DNA of 64,000 bases from PWND01 sp964614525 (GCA_964614525.1 CAZTPA010000002.1:47552-111551); one strand, 5' to 3'; numbered from the stretch's first letter, positions 45,005 to 54,934 are shown. The notes: generated by a model not told the origin, from the letters alone. Numbers and translations are program-made.

Positions 45005-46207
45005 ATGAATATTCTTATAATATCTCCAAAAGTACCTTATCCTCCAATTGACGGTGGTGCAATAGCAAGTTTATCTTTAGCAAAATCACTTGAACGGGCA
45101 GGGAATAAAATTACCTTACTGGCAGCTAATACTTCCAAGCATAAGGTAAATACTAAAGATATACCGGAAGATATACATAGAAAGCTAAACATACATATTG
45201 TTGATATTGACACGGATATTAATTTAAATGATGCATTAGTAAATTTATTGTTTTCTTCACTGCCATACAACGGAATTAGGTTTTACCAAAAGAATTTCAC
45301 TCAGGCATTAAGCTCTATTCTTAGGACAGAAAAATTCGATATTATTCAGTTGGAAGGCCTTTATATGGGTTTATACTATGATGATATCAGAAAAATATCA
45401 GATGTTCCTATTGTCATGAGATCGCATAATGTAGAGCACATAATATGGGAAAGGAACTCATTTTTTGAAAAAAATTTCTTTAAGAAGATTTACTATCAAA
45501 TTTTGAGTAAAAGAATAGGTCGTTTTGAAGAGAAAATGATAAAAAAACTAGATGCATACATCCCTATTACTGAACATGATGCGAATATTTTCAGAAAAAT
45601 ATCTTCCAAAACCCCTATTCATGTTGCAGTTGCAGGAATTGACCCTAAAACAATAGATGAGAAAATTAAAACATCCTGTAATTCTGTTTTTTTTATAGGG
45701 GCTTTAGATTGGATACCCAATCAGGAAGGAATTAAGTGGTTTGTTGATAAAGTCTGGCCGGGAGTTTACAGTAAGTTTCCCGATAAGAAATTGCATATTG
45801 CAGGCAGAAATGCACCAGATTGGTTGATTAAGTTTTTTTTGAAACCCGGGATAATATTTCACGGAGAAATTCCGGATGCAAAAAAATACATGACAGAGCA
45901 TGGAATAATGATTGTTCCTCTGTTTGCCGGCAGTGGCATGCGAATTAAAATTCTTGAGGGAATGTCATTAGGCTTGTCAATAATAACTACATCCATTGGC
46001 GTTGAAGGCATTAATGCAAAAGATGATGAAGAAGTAATAATTGCCAATACAGCAAATAATTTTATTGAAAAAATATGTTATGTGTTGGAAAACCCTGATA
46101 TTTGCAGAAATATTGGAAAGCGGGCAATGTCTTTCGTTGTTCAAAACTATGATAATGATAGAATAGCCAATAGTTTAACACATTTTTACAAGTCTATTAT
46201 CAAATGA
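45005..46207 (+). CDS. glycosyltransferase family 4 protein
   Basis: A 400-residue GT-B enzyme that moves a sugar from a nucleotide donor onto a surface glycan or lipid. The N-terminal acceptor domain starts NILIISPKVPYPPIDGGAIA. The C-terminal donor domain has FIGALDWIPNQEGI, LHIAGRNAP and the E-x7-E loop GMRIKILEGMSLGLSIITT, ending QNYDNDRIA. It overlaps the following GT2 gene by 4 bp, so the two are translationally coupled. Confidence 0.92.
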   Translation: MNILIISPKVPYPPIDGGAIASLSLAKSLERAGNKITLLAANTSKHKVNTKDIPEDIHRKLNIHIVDIDTDINLNDALVNLLFSSLPYNGIRFYQKNFTQALSSILRTEKFDIIQLEGLYMGLYYDDIRKISDVPIVMRSHNVEHIIWERNSFFEKNFFKKIYYQILSKRIGRFEEKMIKKLDAYIPITEHDANIFRKISSKTPIHVAVAGIDPKTIDEKIKTSCNSVFFIGALDWIPNQEGIKWFVDKVWPGVYSKFPDKKLHIAGRNAPDWLIKFFLKPGIIFHGEIPDAKKYMTEHGIMIVPLFAGSGMRIKILEGMSLGLSIITTSIGVEGINAKDDEEVIIANTANNFIEKICYVLENPDICRNIGKRAMSFVVQNYDNDRIANSLTHFYKSIIK

Positions 46208-47376
46208 TATTTATCGAGATATTATTCTGGTTTTCCTTGGGCAGTCTTGTCCATTCATACATAATTTATCCCATTATTTTATTCTTATTGGCTTCGCTAA
46301 AAAGCAACAAAATATCTGATAAATCTAAAAGTAAAAAATCTTTTCATGTTTCAATAATTATGGCAGTTTTTAATGAAGAGGATGTTATTGAAAAAAAGAT
46401 AAGGAGTGTTTTTGAAACAGATTATAAAGGAAGTTTTGATTTAATAATTGGTTCAGATAATTCAACAGATAAAACTAATGATATAATCAGAAAGCTTCAA
46501 GATGAATTTCCCGGATTAATAAAAGCATATTTTTTTGATTTGAGAAGAGGAAAACCTGCACAATTAAATATTTTAAGCAAAGAAACGAAAGCTGATTTAC
46601 TTGTATTAACAGATGCAAATGTGTATTTTGACAGACAGACCTTAGACAATCTTATTATGCATTTTGAGAACCCTGAGATTGGCATTGTAGGAGCAAATAT
46701 TATTAATCCCGAAACTAACAAGGATGGCATATCTGTTCAGGAAAAATTATTTGTAAAAGGGGAAGTTTATATGAAATATTATGAGGGTAAAATTTGGGGA
46801 TGCATGATTGGGGCATTTGGAGGATGCTATGCTATAAGAAGTGAACTTCTGCCCGAAATTCCACCTGATTTTGCAGTTGAAGATTTTTTTATTACAATGA
46901 GCGTATTAAAAAAGAAAAAGAAAGCAATTACCGACTTAAAGGCCTTTGTTTACGAAGATGTGTCAAATGATTGGAAAATTGAATATAAGAGGAAAGTTAG
47001 AATATCAGTAGGAAATTTTCAAAATTTAAAACATTTTGCTTCACTATTGTGGCCTCCATATAAAGGAGTTTCTTTTGCCTTTTTCTCTCATAAAATATTA
47101 AGATGGTTTGGCCCATTTTTAATAATTACTGCATTTTTAACAAATATTTTATTAGCAAGCTACAACATATTTTACTTAGTGTTGTTAGGTATTCAACTGT
47201 TAATGGCAGCAAGTCTATTTATTGACTTTTTATTAAAGAAATTTCATATACATATTGTACTTTTGCGTTTTATTTCGCATTTTTTCACTATGAATATGGC
47301 GTTATTAGAAGGATTTTTAAAATTTGTAAAAGGAGAACATACCAATGTCTGGCAACCAACAAAAAGAAACCAATAG
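46204..47376 (+). CDS. membrane glycosyltransferase family 2 protein
   Basis: A 390-residue processive-type GT2 enzyme. A membrane helix is at the N-terminus (about 3-32); the GT-A domain has SIIMAVFNEEDVI, the metal-site DAN in LVLTDANVYF, and the acceptor-site ED in AVEDFFITMS. Two to three membrane helices (about 298-375) follow. It is likely to work with the coupled GT4 on an exopolysaccharide or glycolipid. Its last 32 bp overlap the start of ribBA. Confidence 0.9.
   Translation: MIFIEILFWFSLGSLVHSYIIYPIILFLLASLKSNKISDKSKSKKSFHVSIIMAVFNEEDVIEKKIRSVFETDYKGSFDLIIGSDNSTDKTNDIIRKLQDEFPGLIKAYFFDLRRGKPAQLNILSKETKADLLVLTDANVYFDRQTLDNLIMHFENPEIGIVGANIINPETNKDGISVQEKLFVKGEVYMKYYEGKIWGCMIGAFGGCYAIRSELLPEIPPDFAVEDFFITMSVLKKKKKAITDLKAFVYEDVSNDWKIEYKRKVRISVGNFQNLKHFASLLWPPYKGVSFAFFSHKILRWFGPFLIITAFLTNILLASYNIFYLVLLGIQLLMAASLFIDFLLKKFHIHIVLLRFISHFFTMNMALLEGFLKFVKGEHTNVWQPTKRNQ
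47331..47335 (+). promoter_or_regulatory. strong Shine-Dalgarno sequence for ribBA
   Basis: AGGAG, 9 nt before the ribBA ATG at 47345, lies inside the GT2 coding end. Such a strong site is uncommon here and fixes the start that overlaps the upstream gene. Confidence 0.6.
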
Positions 47377-48571
47377 TGTGCTTAATACAATTGAAGAAGC
47401 TATTGAAGATATTAAAAACGGTAAAATAATAATTGTAGTTGATGACGAAAACAGGGAGAACGAAGGAGATTTCGTTGCCGCTGCCGAAACTATTACACCT
47501 GAAATTGTTAATTTCATGGCTACACATGGCAGAGGGCTTATATGTGCTCCTGTTACAAGACAAAGATGTGATGATCTTGGCTTAGAGCTTATGGTCTCTA
47601 AAAATACGACTGTGCATGAGACTCCATTTACAGTTTCCGTTGATTTAATAGGTCATGGTTGTACTACAGGTATATCAGCAAGCGACAGAGCAAAAACTAT
47701 TCAAGCTTTAGCCGATCCTAAAACAAACCCCAATGAACTTGCACGTCCCGGACATATATTTCCACTAATGGCAAGAGTTGGCGGCGTATTGCAAAGAGCC
47801 GGTCACACAGAAGCCTCTATTGACCTCTCAAGATTGGCTGGCTTACAGGCTGCAGGTGCTCTTGTTGAGATAATGAATGAAGATGGAACAATGGCCAGAT
47901 TACCGGAGTTATTGGAAATTGCTAAAAAATTCAATTTAAAGATTATTTCTATTGAAGATCTTATTGCATATCGCATTAAAAATGAAAGTCTTATCTCTAA
48001 GGAAGTAACTGTTGATCTTCCAACAGATTGGGGAAATTTCAAACTTATTGCATTCAGGCAAACAACAAATGATATGCTTCATCTTGCTTTAGTAAAAGGA
48101 GAGTGGGAAGAGAACGAAGAACTTCTTGTTAGAGTTCATTCCAGCTGTGTAACGGGAGATATATTTGGATCATGTAAATGTGATTGCGGCGGCCAGCTTC
48201 ATCAAGCTATGGAAATGGTTGAAAAAGAGGGTAAAGGAATCGTTCTTTATATGAACCAGGAAGGCAGAGGCATAGGCTTACTAAATAAGTTAAAAGCATA
48301 TCACCTTCAGGAACAAGGATTAGATACTGTTGAAGCGAATATTGAGCTGGGTTTTAAAGCTGATGAAAGAGATTATGGTATAGGAGCACAAATATTAAGA
48401 TTCCTGGGAGCGAAAAAAATCAAACTCATCACGAATAATCCAAGTAAGAAAACCGGTCTTATGGGATATGGTATCGAAATCACTCAAAATATTCCTATAA
48501 TTGTTCCTACTAACAGTCATTGCAAAGTATACATGGACACTAAAAAGAATAAAATGCATCATTTGTTGTAA
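47345..48571 (+). CDS. ribBA: bifunctional 3,4-dihydroxy-2-butanone-4-phosphate synthase / GTP cyclohydrolase II
   Basis: Supplies both precursors of riboflavin. The N-terminal RibB domain (about 1-205) has IVVDDENRENEGDFVAAAE and RPGHIFPLMARVGGVLQRAG. The C-terminal RibA domain (about 210-408) has the zinc-site cysteines in HSSCVTGDIFGSCKCDCGG and YMNQEGRGIGLLNKL. At 408 residues it is full length. It overlaps the GT2 gene by 32 bp, so it is co-transcribed with glycosyltransferase genes; no FMN riboswitch can precede it. The stop is 2 bp from the convergent TamB-like gene. Confidence 0.97.
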   Translation: MSGNQQKETNSVLNTIEEAIEDIKNGKIIIVVDDENRENEGDFVAAAETITPEIVNFMATHGRGLICAPVTRQRCDDLGLELMVSKNTTVHETPFTVSVDLIGHGCTTGISASDRAKTIQALADPKTNPNELARPGHIFPLMARVGGVLQRAGHTEASIDLSRLAGLQAAGALVEIMNEDGTMARLPELLEIAKKFNLKIISIEDLIAYRIKNESLISKEVTVDLPTDWGNFKLIAFRQTTNDMLHLALVKGEWEENEELLVRVHSSCVTGDIFGSCKCDCGGQLHQAMEMVEKEGKGIVLYMNQEGRGIGLLNKLKAYHLQEQGLDTVEANIELGFKADERDYGIGAQILRFLGAKKIKLITNNPSKKTGLMGYGIEITQNIPIIVPTNSHCKVYMDTKKNKMHHLL

Positions 48572-48573
48572 TT

Positions 48574-51500
48574 TTATTCTGTTTTTTTCTCAGGAGTATT
48601 TAAGTCGAGTGAATCAGCAGGCAATTCAAGGCTATTAGTATCAGGTTTGTTTTCTCTGCTCTTTTTGAACAACTCCTTCAAACTATCAAATTCTTTACGA
48701 TAGAACACACCTATGCCTTGTGTATAATCAGCATTTTGATTTAAGACATCAGCAGTATTACTTCTGTTAAATGCTTTCACTCTGAATTTCCCTTCAGGTG
48801 TAACTTTTACTTCTACGTTCACATCTCCGATTACATTACTTGTTCTTTGACTGGAAGCATGCTTTTCACCAGCCACACCGAGATTTCCGTCAATAATAAC
48901 CCTGTCATCAAACAATTGAGTTGAAAGCGCCATCTCAAATTCCTGATCACTAATTTCATCTCCCGGCCGATAATTGAAACCAATATCCACCTCCGAGCTT
49001 ATTTGAGAAAGCCAATTACTTAATTGATTTGATAATAATTCACTAGAGGTAGTTCCGACTCCTAATCCCAGTGCCGTATTATACTGCATTGTTGCTGTAG
49101 GCAAAAATCTATTCAAAACCAACAAAGAGAAAACCTGTCTGTTCATTTCCTGTTCCGTTGTAATTAGTCTTTCAACGGCTTCTTTTGTTGTTTCATCACT
49201 GGCCGGCAGATTAATATCAAATTTAATTTCCGGATTAAACAATGTTTGACCAATATCAAGAACAACATCAACGGGAACTCTTCTTCTATAAACATCTGAG
49301 GAATCAACTTCCATCATTAAATCATATAATGAAGTACGCACTCTGTACAAAGCATTCAAATCAATATTTGCGTCAAATGGATCTCCTGCCCACCTAATGT
49401 TTCCACCCTCTTGGATTTTAAATCTTTTATTAATAAGATTTTCAAGAGTAAAAAGATATTCACCTTCCTGAATAACAAACTCACCAAACATTAAAAACTC
49501 ACCTTGTGAATTTATTTCCATATTTATATCTCCGGTTCCCCGTCCACGGATAATATCACCTATTTGAGAATCAAAAATAATTTGAACTTCAGCATCCGGT
49601 GTAACTTCCAAATCAAAATTAAGTGTCAGGCCGGGTGTCGGCTTATAAACAGACTCTTCTTCCTGAGTCTGAACTGTGTCTTTCTTGACAAAAGTAATAA
49701 ACTGATTCTCCGTAATTTCACCTTGATAATCTACAGGCAGAAATAATTTGGTACCACGATTTGTTTTTGCAGAAATATTAAACATTATATCATTTGCCGG
49801 ACCGCTGATATTTGCTATTCCTGATGCAAAAGCACTACCATAAAACATTTCTCCATCGGAATTAGTTTTATTAAGTAAAATCATTTTTTCCGGACGAATA
49901 GAAATATCTAATGAAAAATCTTTAAAGGCATTATGCATTATTTTTCCCGTAGCAAGCCCCTGATTTCCAAGTGAATCATAAATAACAATATTATCAAATT
50001 CAAAGGAATTGGGTCTAACTTTTAATGTATCAGCAAGAGAATAAGGAACATTTAAATAATCAACTCTCATCCTGGTTCTAAGTAATTTAACATCGCCAAT
50101 TATTTCCGGTTTAGCTAAAGGGCCTTCCAACCTAAGGTTTCCGGTAGCCAATCCTCTTACATTACTGGCAAATCCTTCAAGATATCTACCGAACATTGAC
50201 ATGCGAAGGTTTAGCAAGGCAATATCCAAATCAAAATTATCATGTTCAGCTTCAGGATAGAAATAACCTGTAATTATTGCCGGTTTATTGCTGCCAACAT
50301 TACCATGATAAACTATCTCGCAATTTACAAAGAAGCCGTTTTTTTCTGCATCCCATTTGCTGGATAGCAGCATATCACCTAATTGATCATGATTGAAGCC
50401 AAAATCCTTAACTTCTACATTTGCTGCAACACCCATTTTCCCATAAAAATCTTTAAGTGCAATATTTCCACTGATTAAACCCTCAAAATCAATTTTCTTT
50501 CCTTCATATAATACATCAAAATTATCAAGATTGAATTTATTAAAATTAACATCAAGCTTTCTGTCTAATTTCTGACTAATAGAGCCATCAATACTAATAT
50601 ACTCATCTCCCTTATAAACCACAAAATCCTTAATTTGAATATCAGAACTATCTATTCTGATAAAATTATCACGGCTAAATTGCCATAGTGAGTCATTTAC
50701 AATAAATTGCGAAGGATGCAGCTTAATGTCAAATTTGTCAATTTCTTTAAAAGCAACAATTCCTTGAATATCGCCAAGGCTAGCATTCTTGTTTTTTTCA
50801 TTATCCCAATTAAAATCATAATTAAGAGTATCTGCACTTATATTGCCCAAAACATCAAAATTATCAATCCAGATACTATCGGTTAAAAACAATCTTTCGC
50901 CCGATAATAAAAACTCAAAATCTCCATTTTGATTAGCAGAGTTTACTTTCCAATCTCGTAGTTCATTTCCAAAAAATTCTATGCTGCTTGCACTACCTGT
51001 CAGGTTTAAAACATTTGATTTATTATTAAATTCGCCTTCAAGATATGTTCCGGGAGCTAAATACAGTTTTGGAAAAAACACATCCAATATCTCGGCAGTA
51101 TTACCCAGCTCTAAAAAGAAATCAAAATTCTGAACTTCCTTATCTTTATTCTCCTCATCTACAATCTCTTCTTTAAATAAAGCAGGTAAATAATTGTGGA
51201 AATAATTATTAAAAGCTGTTCCTAATTCAGGGAAAGAAAATTCTCCTTCAATAAATGCATCAATTAAATCGGATTGCAAAGAAATCTTTTTGTTTTTTTC
51301 TGCAAGATTCTCGCTGGTTACAGACAGTGTATTTATACTAATATGGTTGTTTTGCAAAGTATCAACAAATATCTCATCATAAACAGTATTTGTAATATAG
51401 GCATCGCCTTCACCCCACTCCATATCAATAAAACTGAAATTCATATTAATTTTTGTTGACACTACAGATTGAGACAAAGAATCTCTTTGATAAATATTCA

Positions 51501-53100
51501 ATTTGGTCAAATTTGCTTTATCAATATCTAAATTAAAATCGAAATGCTGAATAGTATCCTGAAATTCAACCATGCCATTAAAACCCAGGTCAAGGTTTTC
51601 ATCATCTATTAATATTGAACCGTTGAAGCTTCTGTTATTTAAATTCCCGAGAAGTTCTATGTTTTTATAATTATAACCTAATACTCCCAACGAATTTATA
51701 ATCCCATCCATTTCAACATTAATATTATTAATAACGGTGCCACTTCCTTTAACATTTGATGAAAAAGTAAGTAAGCCTAAAGATTCTTCCTCATGAAACA
51801 ACTTCCCAAGATTAAGATTCTTTGCGTCCAAAGCTCCATTATATGATATTTTTTTATCAGAATCCAAAGCTTTAATAACTAAATCTGTTGAGACATCCCC
51901 GATGTCCGTTTCCAGTTTTCCGTATGATACAAAATCATTAATAAAACCGGTGAAAGAACCTGTAAATGCAACATTGCCAATATTGTCAAAATTATCAGGT
52001 ACCTGGAGCTGTGGATATTTCTTTGCAATTGGGATATAATATTTTTTAAAATCAGCAATATTGCTTTCAAACTGTTTAACAGAAATATTAAGGAATGTTT
52101 CATAGAAGTTTGGCAAGCCTGACATATTCACCTTTCCGTTAAAAGCAGTATTTTCTCCGAACTTAAAAACAAGATTTCGCGCTCTCAGGCTGGCAACGCG
52201 GCCGGATAAAACACCTTCAATTGTTGCAATATCATTAATGCCTTTCAGTGGATGGTAGAAAAAGGCAACATCTCTGATATCAATTTTGGACTCCTTAATT
52301 TCAACAGATAAATTCACTTTATTTATAAAATCCTCAAAGTCTTTTATGCTGTCATAATTTAAAGCTGCATTAAGATTAATTTCAGATTTGGGTGTGCTAA
52401 AATTAAAGTCCTGCACACTCATTTCAACAGGGCTGTATCTGACAAGGCCGGTAATGTTTGTCAATTCGAAACCATTGTCTTCCGAGAATGAAAATTTATC
52501 CAGACTTAAATCAACTGTATCATTATCAAAAACTATATCAGAAAACAAGAGGTTAAAATCTACTATTATCAATTTCGAAGAATTAACTGCCGGTATTTTT
52601 ACTAATTCTGTTCTGTCATCAAATAAAAAGCCTGATTCTCTGAATTCAAAAGCCTTGATAGCAATAGCCCAGTCGAATGAGGGAGGAGTTTCGGGCGGAT
52701 CTGACAAAAGTTTTTCTTGTATAAAATAGTAATTAAAATTTTCCTCATCCTCATATCTCTTAATATTAAGGTATGTTTTGTCAAAAATAATTTTTCTTAC
52801 ACTAATTCTTTTATATCCAAAAGAAATTGAACCAATATCAATAACGATTTTGCCTGAATTTAGCATTACCTCACCCTTTTGGTCATAAATTTGAACATCT
52901 TCAAGAACAATATCAAGAAATATATTCAAATTGACACCACCAAGTTTAACTTCAGTATCTAATTCATCTGAAGCAATATTAACAACGGTACTAATTAAAT
53001 ATTCCTGTACTCTTGGACTTCTAAGAGTGAAAAAAACCAATAGGGGAAATATAATAATAACCGCTAGTGTAATTAATGATATTTTAGTATTTTTTTTAAT
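48574..53100 (-). CDS. TamB-like translocation/assembly protein (DUF490)
   Basis: A very long envelope protein of the AsmA/TamB group, thought to form a hydrophobic groove across the periplasm for lipids or to help outer-membrane protein assembly. The C-terminal TamB domain (about the last 400 residues) has LTLNFDLEVTPDAEVQIIFD, GRGTGDINMEINSQGEFLMF and FNYRPGDEISDQEFEMALST. Taken from the TTG at 53040 the protein is 1488 residues but would start in the middle of its membrane anchor. Upstream in frame lies KKNTKISLITLAVIIIFPLL, a full signal anchor, preceded by GAGGAG and an ATT codon at 53100. I give the gene from that ATT (1508 residues); a sequencing error for ATG is possible. Confidence 0.85.
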   Translation of the reverse strand: MKKNTKISLITLAVIIIFPLLVFFTLRSPRVQEYLISTVVNIASDELDTEVKLGGVNLNIFLDIVLEDVQIYDQKGEVMLNSGKIVIDIGSISFGYKRISVRKIIFDKTYLNIKRYEDEENFNYYFIQEKLLSDPPETPPSFDWAIAIKAFEFRESGFLFDDRTELVKIPAVNSSKLIIVDFNLLFSDIVFDNDTVDLSLDKFSFSEDNGFELTNITGLVRYSPVEMSVQDFNFSTPKSEINLNAALNYDSIKDFEDFINKVNLSVEIKESKIDIRDVAFFYHPLKGINDIATIEGVLSGRVASLRARNLVFKFGENTAFNGKVNMSGLPNFYETFLNISVKQFESNIADFKKYYIPIAKKYPQLQVPDNFDNIGNVAFTGSFTGFINDFVSYGKLETDIGDVSTDLVIKALDSDKKISYNGALDAKNLNLGKLFHEEESLGLLTFSSNVKGSGTVINNINVEMDGIINSLGVLGYNYKNIELLGNLNNRSFNGSILIDDENLDLGFNGMVEFQDTIQHFDFNLDIDKANLTKLNIYQRDSLSQSVVSTKINMNFSFIDMEWGEGDAYITNTVYDEIFVDTLQNNHISINTLSVTSENLAEKNKKISLQSDLIDAFIEGEFSFPELGTAFNNYFHNYLPALFKEEIVDEENKDKEVQNFDFFLELGNTAEILDVFFPKLYLAPGTYLEGEFNNKSNVLNLTGSASSIEFFGNELRDWKVNSANQNGDFEFLLSGERLFLTDSIWIDNFDVLGNISADTLNYDFNWDNEKNKNASLGDIQGIVAFKEIDKFDIKLHPSQFIVNDSLWQFSRDNFIRIDSSDIQIKDFVVYKGDEYISIDGSISQKLDRKLDVNFNKFNLDNFDVLYEGKKIDFEGLISGNIALKDFYGKMGVAANVEVKDFGFNHDQLGDMLLSSKWDAEKNGFFVNCEIVYHGNVGSNKPAIITGYFYPEAEHDNFDLDIALLNLRMSMFGRYLEGFASNVRGLATGNLRLEGPLAKPEIIGDVKLLRTRMRVDYLNVPYSLADTLKVRPNSFEFDNIVIYDSLGNQGLATGKIMHNAFKDFSLDISIRPEKMILLNKTNSDGEMFYGSAFASGIANISGPANDIMFNISAKTNRGTKLFLPVDYQGEITENQFITFVKKDTVQTQEEESVYKPTPGLTLNFDLEVTPDAEVQIIFDSQIGDIIRGRGTGDINMEINSQGEFLMFGEFVIQEGEYLFTLENLINKRFKIQEGGNIRWAGDPFDANIDLNALYRVRTSLYDLMMEVDSSDVYRRRVPVDVVLDIGQTLFNPEIKFDINLPASDETTKEAVERLITTEQEMNRQVFSLLVLNRFLPTATMQYNTALGLGVGTTSSELLSNQLSNWLSQISSEVDIGFNYRPGDEISDQEFEMALSTQLFDDRVIIDGNLGVAGEKHASSQRTSNVIGDVNVEVKVTPEGKFRVKAFNRSNTADVLNQNADYTQGIGVFYRKEFDSLKELFKKSRENKPDTNSLELPADSLDLNTPEKKTE

Positions 53101-53107
53101 ACTTTTG
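53100..53107 (+). promoter_or_regulatory. candidate tsaD -7 promoter element
   Basis: TACTTTTG, an exact TAnnTTTG match, 29 nt before the tsaD ATG at 53136. It touches the proposed ATT start of the divergent TamB-like gene. Confidence 0.45.
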
Positions 53108-53135
53108 TCTCCTCAAAAAATACAATTTTACAATA

Positions 53136-54155
53136 ATGAATACTTACATTTTAGGCATAGAGTCTTCATGCGACGACACATCTGCAGCGTTAATAAATAA
53201 ACGCAAAATCTTAGCTAATGTTACAGCCAATCAGGAAATACATAAAGATTTTGGAGGTGTTGTGCCTGAACTGGCATCACGCGCCCATCAACAAAATATC
53301 ATCCCTGTAATTGACAAGGCATTACGTCTTGCAAAGGTAAATAAAAATCAAATACAAGCAGTTGCATTTACTAATGGGCCGGGACTTTTGGGTTCACTTC
53401 TTGTTGGTGCCTCATTTGCAAAATCATTTGCACTTGCTTTAAATATTCCTCTCATTGAGATAAATCATATGCAGGCTCATATTTTAGCGCATTTTATTGA
53501 AGATGAAACAGAAAAAGATTATCCCGAATTTCCTTTTCTGTGTTTAACAGTTTCGGGCGGACACACGCAAATAATGCTTGTTAAGGATTATTTTGACATG
53601 GAACTTATTGGAAATACAATAGATGATGCAGCAGGTGAAACTTTTGATAAAGCAGCAAAAATAATGGGACTTCCTTATCCCGGTGGACCTTTGATAGATC
53701 GATATGCAAAAGAAGGTAATCCTTATGCTTTCAAATTTCCACATCCTAATATTCCAAATTTAGATTATAGTTTTAGCGGATTAAAAACTTCATTCCTTTA
53801 TTTTTTAAGAGATAAACTTAAAGAGGATGCTGCTTTCATTGAAAAGAACAAATCAGATTTATCTGCTTCTATTCAGTACACAATTGTGGAAGTATTAATG
53901 AAAAAACTAAGACTGGCAGCAAAACAAACAGGAATTAATCAGGTAGCAGTTGCCGGTGGTGTTAGTGCTAATTCAGGCCTTAGGCAGGCTCTTTTGGATG
54001 AAAGAGAAAAGTCCGCTTGGAAAGTTTTCATTCCAAAGTTTGAATATTGCACAGATAATGCGGCAATGATAGCAGTTGCAGGTTATTTTAAATTTATGAA
54101 AAATGAATTTACTAATCAAAATGTAAGTCCTTTTACCAGGTTTAATTCTAAATAA
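53136..54155 (+). CDS. tsaD: tRNA N6-threonylcarbamoyladenosine synthase subunit TsaD
   Basis: Transfers threonylcarbamoyl to A37 of tRNAs that read ANN codons. The 339-residue ASKHA-fold protein has ILGIESSCDDTSAA at the start, the metal-binding INHMQAH (His111 and His115), TVSGGHTQIMLV, and GGVSANSGLRQAL near the C-terminus. It is divergent from the TamB-like gene, an order seen in other Bacteroidota. Confidence 0.97.
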   Translation: MNTYILGIESSCDDTSAALINKRKILANVTANQEIHKDFGGVVPELASRAHQQNIIPVIDKALRLAKVNKNQIQAVAFTNGPGLLGSLLVGASFAKSFALALNIPLIEINHMQAHILAHFIEDETEKDYPEFPFLCLTVSGGHTQIMLVKDYFDMELIGNTIDDAAGETFDKAAKIMGLPYPGGPLIDRYAKEGNPYAFKFPHPNIPNLDYSFSGLKTSFLYFLRDKLKEDAAFIEKNKSDLSASIQYTIVEVLMKKLRLAAKQTGINQVAVAGGVSANSGLRQALLDEREKSAWKVFIPKFEYCTDNAAMIAVAGYFKFMKNEFTNQNVSPFTRFNSK

Positions 54156-54449
54156 TTGTCATTTTTTAATATTTAAGAATATGTTAAGAATAATTGCCTT
54201 TATTTTGCCGGTTTTCATAACATCTCTTTTGATGGCAAATAATTCAGATTCTATTTTTTCTCCAAATATGAGGTTAGTACAAATACTATTGAACATAGAT
54301 TTCAGGTTCGGAATGCACGCTTTAGTGTAAATGGGAAGTTCAGTGAATTTGTTTCTTATAAAGCTGAGATTGACTTGTCTGACGAAGGTATTACCAAAAT
54401 GCTGGATGCCTACTTAAAAATTCAGACAAAGGATTGGTATAGATTTACC

Positions 54450-54504
54450 CTGCCTACAAAGTAAATACATCTGAAGACAAGCTTATTAGAGGATTTTCTC
54501 CAAT
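54450..54504 (+). repeat. 55-bp direct repeat, left copy flanking the gap
   Basis: Identical base for base to 54605-54659, starting CTGCCTACAAAG and ending TTCTCCAAT. The two copies touch the two sides of the 100-N run. This is what unmerged contig ends with a 55-base overlap look like. Confidence 0.9.
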
Positions 54505-54604
54505 NNNNNNNNNNNNNNNNNNNNNNNNNNNNNNNNNNNNNNNNNNNNNNNNNNNNNNNNNNNNNNNNNNNNNNNNNNNNNNNNNNNNNNNNNNNNNNNN
54601 NNNN
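54505..54604. other. assembly gap (100 N)
   Basis: Exactly 100 N, the usual placeholder for a gap of unknown length. The flanking 55-bp duplicate suggests that the real gap may be negative (an overlap). Confidence 0.98.
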
Positions 54605-54659
54605 CTGCCTACAAAGTAAATACATCTGAAGACAAGCTTATTAGAGGATTTTCTCCAAT
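54605..54659 (+). repeat. 55-bp direct repeat, right copy flanking the gap
   Basis: Identical to 54450-54504. Read in the porin frame it gives AYKVNTSEDKLIRGFSP, continuous with the porin C-terminus downstream, whereas the left copy joins the N-terminal part out of frame. Confidence 0.9.
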
Positions 54660-54934
54660 ATTAAGGTATGATATGATGTCAGATAATATTAGTTTTGATG
54701 CTCTGGAAAATGTAAGCTGCGATATTAAGCGTTCAAGATTAACAGGAGGTATAAATTTTCATCTGGATAAACCATATTTGAACGATATACGTTTAAACTA
54801 CGAACAGTATTTTTATGCTGACAATGTCCCGAATACAGACTGTAAAATTGTACTCGAGTTTATGGTTCGCTTTTAATCTCTTAATTGGAAGAAATTTGCT
54901 TGTATTATAAAAACGAAAAGCATATCTGAATAAG

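Larger units (their letters stand above)
54181..54876 (+). pseudogene. broken OprP-like porin gene across the assembly gap
   Basis: The start codes for a signal peptide (MLRIIAFILPVFITSLLMAN) but stops after 49 codons. One frame over, the sequence reads YEVSTNTIEHRFQVRNARFS, VNGKFSEFVSYKAEIDLSDE and MLDAYLKI, matching phosphate-selective porin O/P family N-termini, then stops at 54463. After the N-run a third piece reads SEDKLIRGFSPILRYDMMSD, RLTGGINFHL and DIRLNYEQYF to a stop at 54876, the family C-terminus. The central 150-200 residues are missing. Either the gene carries a real internal deletion with frameshifts, or the region is misassembled. Confidence 0.7.

Noticed and set aside
54422..54625. 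Leftward open frame running through the N-run
   Set aside because: It exists only because N codons do not stop translation.
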